Below, piece after piece: positions 1 to 8,166 of a stretch of DNA of 64,000 bases. Within the stretch, counting starts at the first letter, position 1. Every line of letters begins with the position of its first letter. The stretch is from NCBI RefSeq assembly GCF_002952215.1, contig NZ_CP022600.1, positions 744,001 through 808,000 on the forward strand. Reading direction: 5' to 3'. The notes below the pieces were generated by a model that saw only the letters and a list, made by a program, of their open reading frames with translations, was not told the origin of the DNA and made no database searches. The position numbers and the translations under genes were made by a program. Source of the stretch: Porphyrobacter sp. HT-58-2 (GTDB lineage Bacteria > Pseudomonadota > Alphaproteobacteria > Sphingomonadales > Sphingomonadaceae).

Positions 1-1
1 G

Positions 2-949
2 CTGATCGCGGCGCTGGCGGTGAAGCTGTGCCATCAGGCGGGCATCCCGCCCGAGGCGTTCCAGCTGCTGCCCGGTGCCGGGACAGTCGGGCAGATGATC
101 ACCGCCGACCCGCGCCTTGCCGGGGTCGCCTTCACCGGATCGACCGAAACCGCGCGCATCATCAACCGCGCACTGGCGAACCGTGATGGGCCGATTGCGA
201 CCTTCATCGCCGAGACGGGCGGGCAGAACGCGATGATCGTCGACAGTTCAGCCCTGCCTGAACAGGTGGTGCGCGACGTGCTGGGCAGCGCCTTTCAAAG
301 CGCCGGGCAACGCTGCTCGGCGCTCAGGGTGCTGTACCTGCAAGACGATATTGCCGATGCCATGCTGGACATGATCCGCGGCGGGTTCGCGGCGCTCAAC
401 GTGGGTGATCCGGCCGAAATCGCCACCGATGTCGGCCCGGTGATCGATCCTGACGCGCAGGCGGCGCTGGAACGGCACGTGGCACGCAGCCAGACAAGCG
501 GGCGCATCGTCGAGCGTCTGCCGGTACCGGAAAGTACCGCCAAGGGCTGCTTCGTTGCCCCGACGATCATCGAGATCGGGTCGATCCGCGAACTGACCCG
601 CGAACATTTCGGCCCGATCCTGCACGTGGTGCGCTTTCGTGCGCGCGATCTGGCGCAGGTCATCGAGGATATCAACGCGACCGGCTTCGGCCTCACTCTC
701 GGCCTCCACAGCCGGATTGCCGAGACCCGGCGCTTTGTCCGGTCGCGTGTGAGGGTCGGCAATTTCTACGTCAACCGCAACCAGATCGGCGCGGTGGTGG
801 AAAGTCAGCCCTTCGGCGGCGAGGGCCTGTCCGGCACCGGGCCAAAGGCGGGCGGGCCGCACTATCTTGCCCGCTTCGCCACTGAACGGGTAATGACGAT
901 CGACACCACCGCGGCCGGTGGCAATGCGAGTCTGCTCGCAGCGGGGTAA
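2..949 (+). CDS. putA: PutA C-terminal part: L-glutamate gamma-semialdehyde dehydrogenase domain (5' end outside window)
   Basis: The reading frame is open from the left edge, so only the last 315 residues are visible. They are the C-terminal half of an aldehyde dehydrogenase domain: the FTGST strand, the general-base segment AETGGQN and the catalytic cysteine in FQSAGQRCSA. The terminal sequence TTAAGGNASLL is the PutA signature at the end of the P5C dehydrogenase domain. The family oxidises P5C/glutamate semialdehyde to glutamate with NAD+, the second step of proline breakdown. The proline dehydrogenase domain is inferred to lie upstream. A stand-alone P5C dehydrogenase is the alternative but fits the C-terminus less well. 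The next gene starts 9 nt downstream, so they are probably co-transcribed. Confidence 0.9.
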   Translation: MIAALAVKLCHQAGIPPEAFQLLPGAGTVGQMITADPRLAGVAFTGSTETARIINRALANRDGPIATFIAETGGQNAMIVDSSALPEQVVRDVLGSAFQSAGQRCSALRVLYLQDDIADAMLDMIRGGFAALNVGDPAEIATDVGPVIDPDAQAALERHVARSQTSGRIVERLPVPESTAKGCFVAPTIIEIGSIRELTREHFGPILHVVRFRARDLAQVIEDINATGFGLTLGLHSRIAETRRFVRSRVRVGNFYVNRNQIGAVVESQPFGGEGLSGTGPKAGGPHYLARFATERVMTIDTTAAGGNASLLAAG

Positions 950-958
950 GGGAAGGCG

Positions 959-1660
959 ATGGCGCGCAGCTTCAAGGTCGCGAGCTACAACATCCACAAG
1001 GGCATCGGCACCGATGGCAAGCGCGATCCGGCGCGAATCCTCAAGGTGCTGGCCGAGATCGATGCCGACATCGTCTGCTTGCAAGAAGCCGATCTCAGGT
1101 TCGGCACCCGCGCATCAGTGCTGCCGCCCTTCCTGATCGAGAGCCATACCGATTACGAGCCGGTGCCGCTGGACGTGCAGCACGACTCGATGGGTTGGCA
1201 CGGCAACGCGATCCTCACCCGGCGGGATATCGTGGTGGAGCATCATGACATCATCCACATTCCCTGCCTCGAACCGCGCGGGGTGGTCACAGCCACGCTG
1301 AACCTCGGCGGGGCGAGCATCAGCGTGTTCGGGATGCATCTCGACCTGTCGGGCCTGTGGCGGGCGCGGCAGGCCCGCACCATCGCGGCGCTGGGAGAGG
1401 CGGCGCGGGATCAGCGTCCCACCGTGCTGATGGGCGATCTCAACGAATGGCGGGCCAGCGCCGGGGCGTTCCGCGAATTCGGGCGGCATTTCAACCTGCT
1501 GGATCCCGGCCCCAGTTTTCCGAGCCGCCGCCCGCTGGGCCGGCTCGACCGGATCATGCATTGCCCGGGGCTGAGGGTGACAGGCTTCGGCGTCCACCGC
1601 AGCGTGCTGGCGGCGACCGCGTCGGATCACTTGCCGGTGTGGGCAGAGTTCAGCCTCTAG
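959..1660 (+). CDS. endonuclease/exonuclease/phosphatase family protein
   Basis: A 233-residue protein with the Mg-dependent EEP fold. The visible active-site motifs, in order, are SYNIHKG (Asn11), LQEAD (Glu43, metal ligand), GMHLDLSG, MGDLNEW around residue 160, LDRI, and the terminal SDH (222-224), which carries the catalytic histidine. There is no signal peptide or membrane segment, so it is probably cytoplasmic. The family cleaves phosphodiesters in nucleic acids or phospholipid-like substrates, and the sequence does not say which. ATG at 959 is preceded by GGAAGG at 951. It follows putA by 9 nt, but no functional link to proline breakdown is evident. Confidence 0.85.
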   Translation: MARSFKVASYNIHKGIGTDGKRDPARILKVLAEIDADIVCLQEADLRFGTRASVLPPFLIESHTDYEPVPLDVQHDSMGWHGNAILTRRDIVVEHHDIIHIPCLEPRGVVTATLNLGGASISVFGMHLDLSGLWRARQARTIAALGEAARDQRPTVLMGDLNEWRASAGAFREFGRHFNLLDPGPSFPSRRPLGRLDRIMHCPGLRVTGFGVHRSVLAATASDHLPVWAEFSL

Positions 1661-1667
1661 CGATGCG

Positions 1668-2420
1668 CTAGAGCGTCTGTCCGTCGTCGAGCACGAAATC
1701 GGTGCCGGTCACGAACTCGGAAGCGTCCGAGCACAGGAACAGAATCATAGCGTCCAGCCCCTCCTCGCCCATCAAGCGGCGCTTGGGGAAACGGGCGATC
1801 TGCTTCTGGCCGCCTTCCGTGTCGAACCACGCATCATTGATCGCGGTGCGGATGTAGCCGGGGGAGATGGTGTTGACGTTGATACCCGTGCGCGCCCATT
1901 CGCGGGCCAGCGTGCGGCCCGCCTGCACCACGCCCGCCTTGGACGCGGCATAGGCGACGAGGCCGGGGGAGGGCTCGAAGGCAGTGATCGAGGCGATCAG
2001 CACGATCCGGCCATTGGTCACTCCACGCGCGATCATCCTTCGCGCACCTTCGCGTGCCGTCAGTATCGCGCCCTTGAGGTTGATCGCGAGGGTCTGCTCG
2101 ATCTCGTCTTCCGAGATGGTCGTCGCCATGCCTGCCCCATCGACGCCCGCATTGGCGATGACGGTGTCGATCTTGCCAAAGATCGCGTCCGCCTCGTCGA
2201 AGCCGGCGATGATGTCCGCCTCGCGCGCCACATCCATGCGGATCGCGGCGGCGTTCGGGCCGATTTCTGCGGCGAGCGCCTCCAGCCGATCCTTGCGCCG
2301 TGCGCCGAGCGCCACCTTTGCGCCGCTTGCAGCCAAGATGCGTCCGAAGCGCGTGCCAAGGCCCGAAGATGCGCCGGTGACGAGCGCGGTGCGCCCGGTG
2401 AGGTCGAAGGAGAATGTCAT
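1668..2420 (-). CDS. SDR-family NAD(P)-dependent oxidoreductase
   Basis: A 250-residue classical short-chain dehydrogenase. It has the cofactor motif TGASSGLG (residues 15-22), the ANAG motif near 90, a catalytic Ser in the IASI strand and YAASK (Tyr near 158, Lys near 162). The length is typical of the family, and PGYIRT and the closing DDGQTL are also characteristic. It probably oxidises a hydroxyl group or reduces a ketone on a cytoplasmic intermediate. It lies 18 nt downstream of the Rieske oxygenase on the same strand, so the two form an operon. An inferred role is dehydrogenation of the hydroxylated product. The substrate is unknown. Confidence 0.88.
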   Translation of the reverse strand: MTFSFDLTGRTALVTGASSGLGTRFGRILAASGAKVALGARRKDRLEALAAEIGPNAAAIRMDVAREADIIAGFDEADAIFGKIDTVIANAGVDGAGMATTISEDEIEQTLAINLKGAILTAREGARRMIARGVTNGRIVLIASITAFEPSPGLVAYAASKAGVVQAGRTLAREWARTGINVNTISPGYIRTAINDAWFDTEGGQKQIARFPKRRLMGEEGLDAMILFLCSDASEFVTGTDFVLDDGQTL

Positions 2421-2438
2421 GCCTGCCTGCTTAGCTGC

Positions 2439-3866
2439 TTATCGGGCCGCAGGAAGCTCTCCGTTCACATATTTCATCAACGTGCTTTGGAAGTGGCGAA
2501 CCCGGCTGTCCTGATAGTGGCCGAGTTCCATCATCCCGTCCTTCATCGCCTTCATGCCTTCCTGCACATAGGGCAGGTTGGCCATGTCCTGATCGAACAC
2601 ATTGGCGAGCTGCGGCCCCATGATGTCATTGGCCCAGGCGAAGGGTTCATCATCCGGGATATAGGTCGGCGCAACCGCGCGGGGGCGTTCCTGACCCTTG
2701 GGCGTGGGGAACAGCAGGCGGATTTCCATGATGCACCAGTCGGGCGTGTCGCCCGGCAGCCAGCGATACACCAGCGTCGGCAGGAACCCGATCCACGGCG
2801 AGAAATTGGGGAAGATGTTGTAGGTGAAATTGTCGAGGATCTCGGTGTCCGAGGCGTCAGAGTAGTCATAGCCATATTGCTCGGCAAAGCCCTTGCGCCC
2901 GGCCTCGGCCAGCAGCTTGCGCGCGCCCAGCGGATCATCGGCTTCGTAGCCTTCCTCCGGCCCTTCACTGGCGGAAAAGCGCCGGTTGGTGCGCGCGTCC
3001 TGCCCGCCGGAAAACTCGTTCATCTTCTCCAGCACGTAATCGGAATTCTTGCCCTTCACGTGCGGGGAGAGCACGCCCGACGGCGTGATCGCGCGGTTGA
3101 AGTGGTCGCCGATGAGATCATACCGCGTGTTGGCATCGCCGAGAAAGGCGAGCAACTGCGGGTGGGTGGTGATCGAGTGCCAGGCCTCCATGAAGGCCTC
3201 TGCCGTGGCCTTCCAGTTGGCGGGGATCTTCTTCTGCACCCACATGCCGGTGTAGCGGTTTTCGAAATCGTACCGCTCGTAATGCGACGCCGCCGGGCCG
3301 AGCCAGGTCTTGAAATCGGGCAAGCTGTGGTTTTCTGTGAGCATCACGAAGCCCTGCCACAGCTCGACGCGGGCTTCGGGCAGGCTCATGTCCTTGCCTT
3401 CGAGATGCTTGAAATCCCACGCGCATGGGATTTCCTTGAGGCTCCCGTCATTCCTCCAGGTGAACCCGTGGAACGGGCAGCGCAGCTGCACCGAATTGCC
3501 GCTCTCGGTGCGCAGCTTGCGGCCACGGTGGAGGCAGGCGTTGTAGAAGGCGCGCACACTGCCGTCCTTCTGGCGGATCAAGAGGAAGCTCTTGCCGGCG
3601 ATGTCGAACACCACGGTATCGCCGGGATCGGGCAATTCATCCTCGCGCGCGGCGAACAGCCAAACGTTGGGCCACATCTTCTCGCGTTCGAGACGGGCGA
3701 ATTCCTCGGAAATATAGGGCGCGACCGACAGCGGCTCGTCACCCATTTCCATGTGGGTTTCCTCGAACAGGTAATCGGGCGGGCGGCGGGTGTCGCCGTT
3801 CAGCATGTCGGTATAGCTGATCCCCGGGCAGCGGTCGGCGCGGGCAATATCCTTGATCTCGTTCAT
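2439..3866 (-). CDS. Rieske [2Fe-2S] non-heme iron oxygenase, alpha subunit
   Basis: A 475-residue ring-hydroxylating oxygenase alpha subunit. The Rieske cluster ligands are C111-x-H113 and C130-x2-H133. The mononuclear iron site follows as E227-x2-H230-x4-H235, with a third acidic ligand expected in the C-terminal domain (DQDM region). Such enzymes add oxygen to aromatic or alicyclic rings using electrons from a ferredoxin and reductase. Neither partner nor a beta subunit is encoded here, so an alpha-only type using shared redox partners is likely. It is the first gene of a minus-strand pair with the SDR gene and diverges from the VOC gene, so 3867-4012 holds a two-way promoter region. Confidence 0.92.
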   Translation of the reverse strand: MNEIKDIARADRCPGISYTDMLNGDTRRPPDYLFEETHMEMGDEPLSVAPYISEEFARLEREKMWPNVWLFAAREDELPDPGDTVVFDIAGKSFLLIRQKDGSVRAFYNACLHRGRKLRTESGNSVQLRCPFHGFTWRNDGSLKEIPCAWDFKHLEGKDMSLPEARVELWQGFVMLTENHSLPDFKTWLGPAASHYERYDFENRYTGMWVQKKIPANWKATAEAFMEAWHSITTHPQLLAFLGDANTRYDLIGDHFNRAITPSGVLSPHVKGKNSDYVLEKMNEFSGGQDARTNRRFSASEGPEEGYEADDPLGARKLLAEAGRKGFAEQYGYDYSDASDTEILDNFTYNIFPNFSPWIGFLPTLVYRWLPGDTPDWCIMEIRLLFPTPKGQERPRAVAPTYIPDDEPFAWANDIMGPQLANVFDQDMANLPYVQEGMKAMKDGMMELGHYQDSRVRHFQSTLMKYVNGELPAAR

Positions 3867-3977
3867 CGGGTTGCTTCCGGTCCTCTGTCAGGGCGTGGCC
3901 CCGTCCCTCATCCTCGCACTTTGTGCAGTGTCTCCGGATAAGAATATCACACAGGTTCGGACGCGCGGCACACTATC

Positions 3978-4015
3978 GGATTGGAGAGGAACATGGCGGA
4001 TTGGAGAGGAACATG
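3978..4015 (+). repeat. tandem duplication of a Shine-Dalgarno/start unit
   Basis: An 18-nt unit containing GGAGAGGAACATG occurs twice with a 20-nt period (3978-3995 and 3998-4015). Each copy carries a ribosome-binding site and an ATG. The first ATG (3993) opens a seven-codon frame that ends in TGA at 4014-4016, overlapping the second ATG (4013), which starts the VOC protein. The first copy therefore makes a translationally coupled minigene. Confidence 0.85.
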
Positions 4016-4549
4016 AGCCTGCCGGGAAAAATCGCGTCGCTGGGCGATATCATGCAGCTGGCGTTCGTGCCGGAAGATTTCGATGCGGCGGTGACGCACT
4101 GGACGCAGACCATGGGCGTCGGCCCGTTCTTCATCATCGAGGGCATCCACCTTGAGGGCATGAAATATCGAGGGCATCCGACCGAGGCCGTGTTCGACCT
4201 CGCGCTGGCCTACTGGGGCGATATCCAGATCGAACTGATCCGCCCGCGTGACGATCACCCCTCGATCTATCGCGGTGAATACGGCGCGACCGGCAATGGG
4301 CTGCATCACGTGTGCATTCTGGTCGACGATATCGCCGAGGCAAGGGCCGTGTGCGCGGAAGCCGGGGCGGAAGTCATGATCGAGGGGCGGTTTGGCACCA
4401 GCGAGGTGATTTATGTCGATGCAGGGGGTGGCCCCGGAACGCTGGTGGAAATCCTCCAGCAGGCCAAGGACGGACCGGATCTGTTCGGCATGATCAAGGC
4501 GGCAGGAATCGGCTGGGACGGCTCGGAGCCGCTGAGAAGGTTGGGGTAA
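4013..4549 (+). CDS. VOC-family (glyoxalase/bleomycin-resistance fold) protein
   Basis: A 178-residue vicinal-oxygen-chelate protein. The N-terminal half (LAFVPEDFDAAVTHW) and the C-terminal half (GLHHVCILVDDIAEA to GGPGTLVEIL) are the two beta-alpha-beta-beta-beta modules. His in LHHV and Glu in VEIL are typical metal ligands. The pattern resembles methylmalonyl-CoA epimerase or lactoylglutathione-lyase relatives often found in CoA-linked catabolic clusters; the exact reaction is unknown. The start at 4013 is chosen over an in-frame upstream extension from 3923 because it has the GGAGAGGAAC ribosome site and matches where the domain begins. The gene is divergent from the Rieske oxygenase gene. 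Confidence 0.8.
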   Translation: MSLPGKIASLGDIMQLAFVPEDFDAAVTHWTQTMGVGPFFIIEGIHLEGMKYRGHPTEAVFDLALAYWGDIQIELIRPRDDHPSIYRGEYGATGNGLHHVCILVDDIAEARAVCAEAGAEVMIEGRFGTSEVIYVDAGGGPGTLVEILQQAKDGPDLFGMIKAAGIGWDGSEPLRRLG

Positions 4550-4557
4550 ACACAACA

Positions 4558-4650
4558 CCCCGCCCCGGGCTTGACCCGGGGCCCAGCTTTTCTGCTGATC
4601 GCGCCACATCAGGCAAAGGAGCGGGGCCCCGGGTCAAGCCCGGGGCGGGG
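4558..4650. repeat. 27-nt perfect inverted repeat (REP-like), possible bidirectional terminator
   Basis: The arm at 4558-4584 contains GCCCCGGGCTTGACC and is perfectly complementary to 4624-4650, with 39 nt between the arms. It lies between the converging VOC gene (ends 4549) and the LuxR gene (ends 4657). The folded RNA would have a 27-bp GC-rich stem without a clear U-tract. Similar CCCGGGCTTGACCCGGG elements are, from memory, frequent in sphingomonad genomes, so this is probably a dispersed palindromic repeat that also limits read-through. Confidence 0.8.
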
Positions 4651-4656
4651 AAAGGC

Positions 4657-5466
4657 TTAATCAGACGCCCCCAGATACCCCAGCTGCCCGGCCTTGAAGA
4701 TCGTCTGCGCGCGGTTGACGCTGTCGAGCTTCTCGCCTGCGCGGTGGATGTGGTAACGGATTGTTGCGTGTGACCGGTTGAGGATCATGCTGATCTCCTT
4801 GTCGGTCTTGCCGATTGCCGCCCAGCGCAGGCATTCCACCTCGCGCTTGGATAGCACGCAGTCCGAAGGGATGCGCCGCTTGGTGCGGTTGGCCTGCACG
4901 TAACCCGCCACAAAGCACCGCGTCACCATGGCGAACAGCGCGCCATATTCGGCAAATTCGGCCGAGAGATCTTCCTTGTCGCGGTCCATCGAGATGAAGC
5001 TCGACGCGCTGATCTGGCCGAACGGCAGATGCACCGGGATCACGATCGCCGCCTTGCACAGCGCGCGGCGTTCGAAATCATTGAGGTCGATCTCGGCGAG
5101 ATAGTGGTTGCGCCAGCGGGTGTTGAAGCCGTGGCGGTTCACCCAGAACGGCTCGCTTTCATAGCGGCAGGCGCGCGGCAGCGGCGAATGCAGCGCCAGC
5201 CGGTGATCCTCCCACCAGCGTGCGCCGTCGTCCAGCCAGCGGAAGATATCGGCGTTGAGGATCGTGCCATCGGCATCGACCATCGGTTCCTTGGAGGAAA
5301 TGTCGTCGCACACCGCGATCTGCATCCCCCGCTCCTGAGCGATTCGCGCCAGATTGACGGCAGCATCGTGGATGTCCTCGGGGCAGGTGATGGTGACGGA
5401 ATCGAGCAATTGCTCAAGGGATTCGCGGCCTTGCGGCGTCCGCAGCTCGACAACATTATGGGCCAT
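4657..5466 (-). CDS. LuxR-family transcriptional regulator
   Basis: A 269-residue protein with a C-terminal LuxR/FixJ-type helix-turn-helix (about 205-265), including LSKREVECLRWAA and the recognition region NRSHATIRYHIHRAG. The N-terminal 190 residues resemble the autoinducer-binding-like sensor domain of LuxR solos, with many aromatic residues (FRW, RWWED, RWRNHYL). No luxI homologue is in the window, so a non-AHL ligand such as a pathway intermediate is plausible. It diverges from the acyl-CoA synthetase gene, with the 134-nt interval 5467-5600 between them, and is the obvious candidate regulator of the surrounding catabolic genes. ATG 5466 has an AGGAGCGAGG-type ribosome site. Confidence 0.85.
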   Translation of the reverse strand: MAHNVVELRTPQGRESLEQLLDSVTITCPEDIHDAAVNLARIAQERGMQIAVCDDISSKEPMVDADGTILNADIFRWLDDGARWWEDHRLALHSPLPRACRYESEPFWVNRHGFNTRWRNHYLAEIDLNDFERRALCKAAIVIPVHLPFGQISASSFISMDRDKEDLSAEFAEYGALFAMVTRCFVAGYVQANRTKRRIPSDCVLSKREVECLRWAAIGKTDKEISMILNRSHATIRYHIHRAGEKLDSVNRAQTIFKAGQLGYLGASD

Positions 5467-5600
5467 TGTCAGCCTCGCTCCTCTCGTTTCTTCTCCCGCA
5501 GGGACAGCCTAACGCAATTTCCGACAATGTCCCTCATCATTTACGTAGGGGAACCTCAGGCCGGGCGGGGCTAGCGAAAGAGACAGGGAGAGATCCAAGG

Positions 5601-7226
5601 ATGATGTTTGCAGGTGCGAATTTCGGGATGGTGCTGAAGGCTCTGGCGGGGGCGATCCCGCCAGAGCGTCCGGCGCTGGTGCATGGGGATCGGGTGGTCA
5701 CTTGGGGCGAGCTTGATGCGCTTACCGACCGCATCGCCGCAGGCCTCGCCGCGCGCGGATTGCGCGCGGGCGACATCGCCGGGCAGATGCTGCGCAACAC
5801 GCCCGATTATATGCTCGCATGGTTCGGTTGCGCCAAGGCGGGCGTGGTGCCGGTCAATGTGAACTACCACTACCGGCAACGCGAACTGGCCGACATCTTC
5901 ACCCGATTCGGCCTGAAGGCGCTGTTCACGGAAAGCGACTTTGCAGAGTTGGCCCGTGCCGCCATGCCTGCTGGCACGTTGACGGTGAATGTCGGTGCGG
6001 CCGAGTGGGGCGTCTTGTGCGAGAGCCCGCTCCCCGAAGGCTTTGCCATCCACGACGACCCCGCAGCCCTGTTCCTCACCGCGACCGGCGGCACCACCGG
6101 GATGCCCAAGGCGGTGATGTGGCCGATGGATCAGGCGTGGCAGGCGTTCAATATCGGGTTGTGGCAGCGCCCGCCGGGCACGCCGCCGCTGATTGCGGGC
6201 TCGCTGGAGGAGCAGGTGGCCGAGGCGGTGCGGATCGGCCCCGATCACCCGGCCAGCACTTCGCCGGTGCTGCTGCTCTCCCCGCTGATGCATGGCGCGG
6301 GGCAGTTTTCCGCGCTGATCCATCTGCTCAAGGGCGGCACGCTGGCCTTGCTGCCGGGGCCGAAGTTCGACGCTGATCTGGCGCTGGACGAGATCGCACG
6401 CATCGGCGCGCGGGGGATCTTCATCGTCGGGGACGCCTTTGCCTTGCCGCTTGCCGACCGGCTGGATGCGCGGGGCGACGGGGCGCAAGTGCTGGCGTCG
6501 CTCCGGTCCATCACCTCGTCGGGCGCGGTGTTCTCGCCTGCCTTGAAGCAGCGGCTGATCGCGCATCACCCCTCGCTGATGATCGTCGATGCGCTGGGAT
6601 CATCGGAAAGCTCGGGCACAGGCATCGTCATCACCACCGCGCAAGGCAGCACCGGAGGGGGCAAGTTCCAGCCGCTCCCCGGCCGCGACACCAAGCTGTT
6701 CGACGAACACCTCAAGGAAATCCCCCCCGGCACCGACGGCGTCGGCATCGTCGCGCGTACCGGGCCGTTGCCGCTGGGCTATCTTGGCGAGGACGCCAAG
6801 AACGCGCAGACCTTCCCCGTGATCGGCGGCCAGCGCTGGCTGATGACCGGCGACCGCGCGCGCTGGGCGGCGGACGGGAGCCTCGAATTCATCGGCCGCG
6901 ACAACATGTGCATCAATACCGGGGGCGAGAAGGTCTTTCCCGAGGAGGTCGAGGCGGTGCTGCTCGATCATCCCGCGGTCAAAGACGTGCGCGTGGTGAG
7001 CCTTCCCGACCCGCGCTTCGGGCGCAAGGTGGTGGCTGTGGTGCAGGCCGATGTTGCGGTGGGGGGTGCGGTCGATGAAGCTGCGCTAGACGCCCACGCC
7101 CGCGCCGGCCTTGCCGGTTACAAGATTCCGCGGTTCTACATCTTCACTGATCGCTCGCTGCGGCTCAACAACGGCAAGCCCGATTACAAGACCGCACAGG
7201 CTATCGCCGATGCGGCAGCGGGATAG
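5601..7226 (+). CDS. acyl-CoA synthetase (AMP-binding, ANL superfamily)
   Basis: A 541-residue ANL-family ligase. The P-loop-like motif TATGGTTGMPKAV (near residue 163), ALGSSESSG (A5-like), the hinge region GDRARWAADGSLEFIGR, the INTGGEKVFPEEVE core and the catalytic lysine in NNGKPDYK at the C-terminus are all present. The family activates a carboxylic acid to its acyl-AMP and then to the acyl-CoA. ATG 5601 is preferred over the longer frame from 5466 because it is preceded by AGGGAGAGATCCAAGG and the extra N-terminus matches no domain. In context it probably feeds the acyl-CoA dehydrogenase encoded downstream. The substrate is unknown. Confidence 0.92.
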   Translation: MMFAGANFGMVLKALAGAIPPERPALVHGDRVVTWGELDALTDRIAAGLAARGLRAGDIAGQMLRNTPDYMLAWFGCAKAGVVPVNVNYHYRQRELADIFTRFGLKALFTESDFAELARAAMPAGTLTVNVGAAEWGVLCESPLPEGFAIHDDPAALFLTATGGTTGMPKAVMWPMDQAWQAFNIGLWQRPPGTPPLIAGSLEEQVAEAVRIGPDHPASTSPVLLLSPLMHGAGQFSALIHLLKGGTLALLPGPKFDADLALDEIARIGARGIFIVGDAFALPLADRLDARGDGAQVLASLRSITSSGAVFSPALKQRLIAHHPSLMIVDALGSSESSGTGIVITTAQGSTGGGKFQPLPGRDTKLFDEHLKEIPPGTDGVGIVARTGPLPLGYLGEDAKNAQTFPVIGGQRWLMTGDRARWAADGSLEFIGRDNMCINTGGEKVFPEEVEAVLLDHPAVKDVRVVSLPDPRFGRKVVAVVQADVAVGGAVDEAALDAHARAGLAGYKIPRFYIFTDRSLRLNNGKPDYKTAQAIADAAAG

Positions 7227-7241
7227 CAGAATGGCGGAACG

Positions 7242-7556
7242 CTACTTCACCTCGGCAACGATGGTGAAGGCAGGGTTTTCGACGAAGCCGAAGAATTCGC
7301 CCATGATGCGCTGCACCGTGTCGCCTGGCATATCCTCGGCGGTGAAGCCTGCCATGTCCTCGATCGCGAACAATTCGACATAGTCGAAAGGCGGTGGGCC
7401 TTCGCCGATCAGCCGCTGTTCGGCGCGATAGGTGACGAAGGAGCCGACCCGCTTCAGCCCGCGCATGGCGGGGTAATCGGTGTCGCGCACCCAGGCTTCG
7501 AAATCGTCTTTCGCAACGCCGGGCCGCAGGGTGTAGGTCAGGACGAGATTGGGCAT
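7242..7556 (-). CDS. small dimeric alpha-beta-barrel protein, HapK/RedY-like
   Basis: A 104-residue cytoplasmic protein without cysteines. It starts with a beta-strand (LVLTYTLRPGV) followed by DFEAWVRDTDYPAMRGLKRVGSF, a pattern of the ferredoxin-like dimeric alpha-beta barrels. The layout resembles the small HapK/RedY-type proteins common in sphingomonads, but this assignment comes from memory of the family. It converges with the acyl-CoA synthetase gene, whose stop is 15 nt away. Members of the wider superfamily bind or isomerise small hydrophobic molecules. A role with a catabolic intermediate is only inferred. Confidence 0.55.
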   Translation of the reverse strand: MPNLVLTYTLRPGVAKDDFEAWVRDTDYPAMRGLKRVGSFVTYRAEQRLIGEGPPPFDYVELFAIEDMAGFTAEDMPGDTVQRIMGEFFGFVENPAFTIVAEVK

Positions 7557-7591
7557 TTTCGGTCTCCTTGCCTGCGGTTTCCTGTGAACGG

Positions 7592-8071
7592 TCAGCCGAG
7601 CAGCCTGCGGGCGAGCCAGCCACAGCCTGCCGCTCCCGCCAGATGTGCAGCCAGCAGGGCGGCGATCCAGACGAGCCGTCCCTCGACAGGCACGCTTATC
7701 ACCACGATGATGGCGCTGGCGATCCAGAAGCCAAGTCCCGCCAGCACAGCCGTTCGCACAGAGACACCGCGCGCCCGGCGGTCACGCCAGGCCACTACGA
7801 TCCCCACGCCCAGCGCCGGCACCGTGCCAATTGCGTAACCGAGAATGACGGCAAAGATTGAACCTGCAATCAGTCCGCCCACGACCTGCTTCGGCACGGC
7901 ACCGGGATCGCCGCTGGCAAGGTCGCTAAAAACCGCAAGCAGAGTGGAGAGGATGGCAACCGTGACCCCTCCCACCACCGGCCCCGCGAGGCCGAACAGC
8001 GCCACAATGCCCAAGCTGCGGGCGATGGAAGCGCCCGCTTTCGTTGCGGAGGGATCATCGTGGGCCGTCAT
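7592..8071 (-). CDS. hypothetical four-helix inner-membrane protein
   Basis: A 159-residue protein with about four hydrophobic segments: residues 17-45 (LGIVALFGLAGPVVGGVTVAI), 68-92 (VGGLIAGSIFAVILGYAIG), 103-128 and 133-155. There is a short acidic N-terminus and a cluster of Arg residues (WRDRRARG) in a predicted cytoplasmic loop. No family is recognised. The start at 8071 (MTAHDDP) is chosen because the upstream extension to 8128 is Arg/Trp-rich and atypical. It lies 35 nt upstream of the HapK-like gene on the same strand, so the two may be co-transcribed. Confidence 0.65.
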   Translation of the reverse strand: MTAHDDPSATKAGASIARSLGIVALFGLAGPVVGGVTVAILSTLLAVFSDLASGDPGAVPKQVVGGLIAGSIFAVILGYAIGTVPALGVGIVVAWRDRRARGVSVRTAVLAGLGFWIASAIIVVISVPVEGRLVWIAALLAAHLAGAAGCGWLARRLLG

Positions 8072-8166
8072 TGCCGCGATCCTATTGCACCACCGCCGGG
8101 CTTCCCATCCCCTGATCGGGTGAGGCAAGGCCGATGCAAGACGATGGGCGAGCGCCCTGGCGGCGA

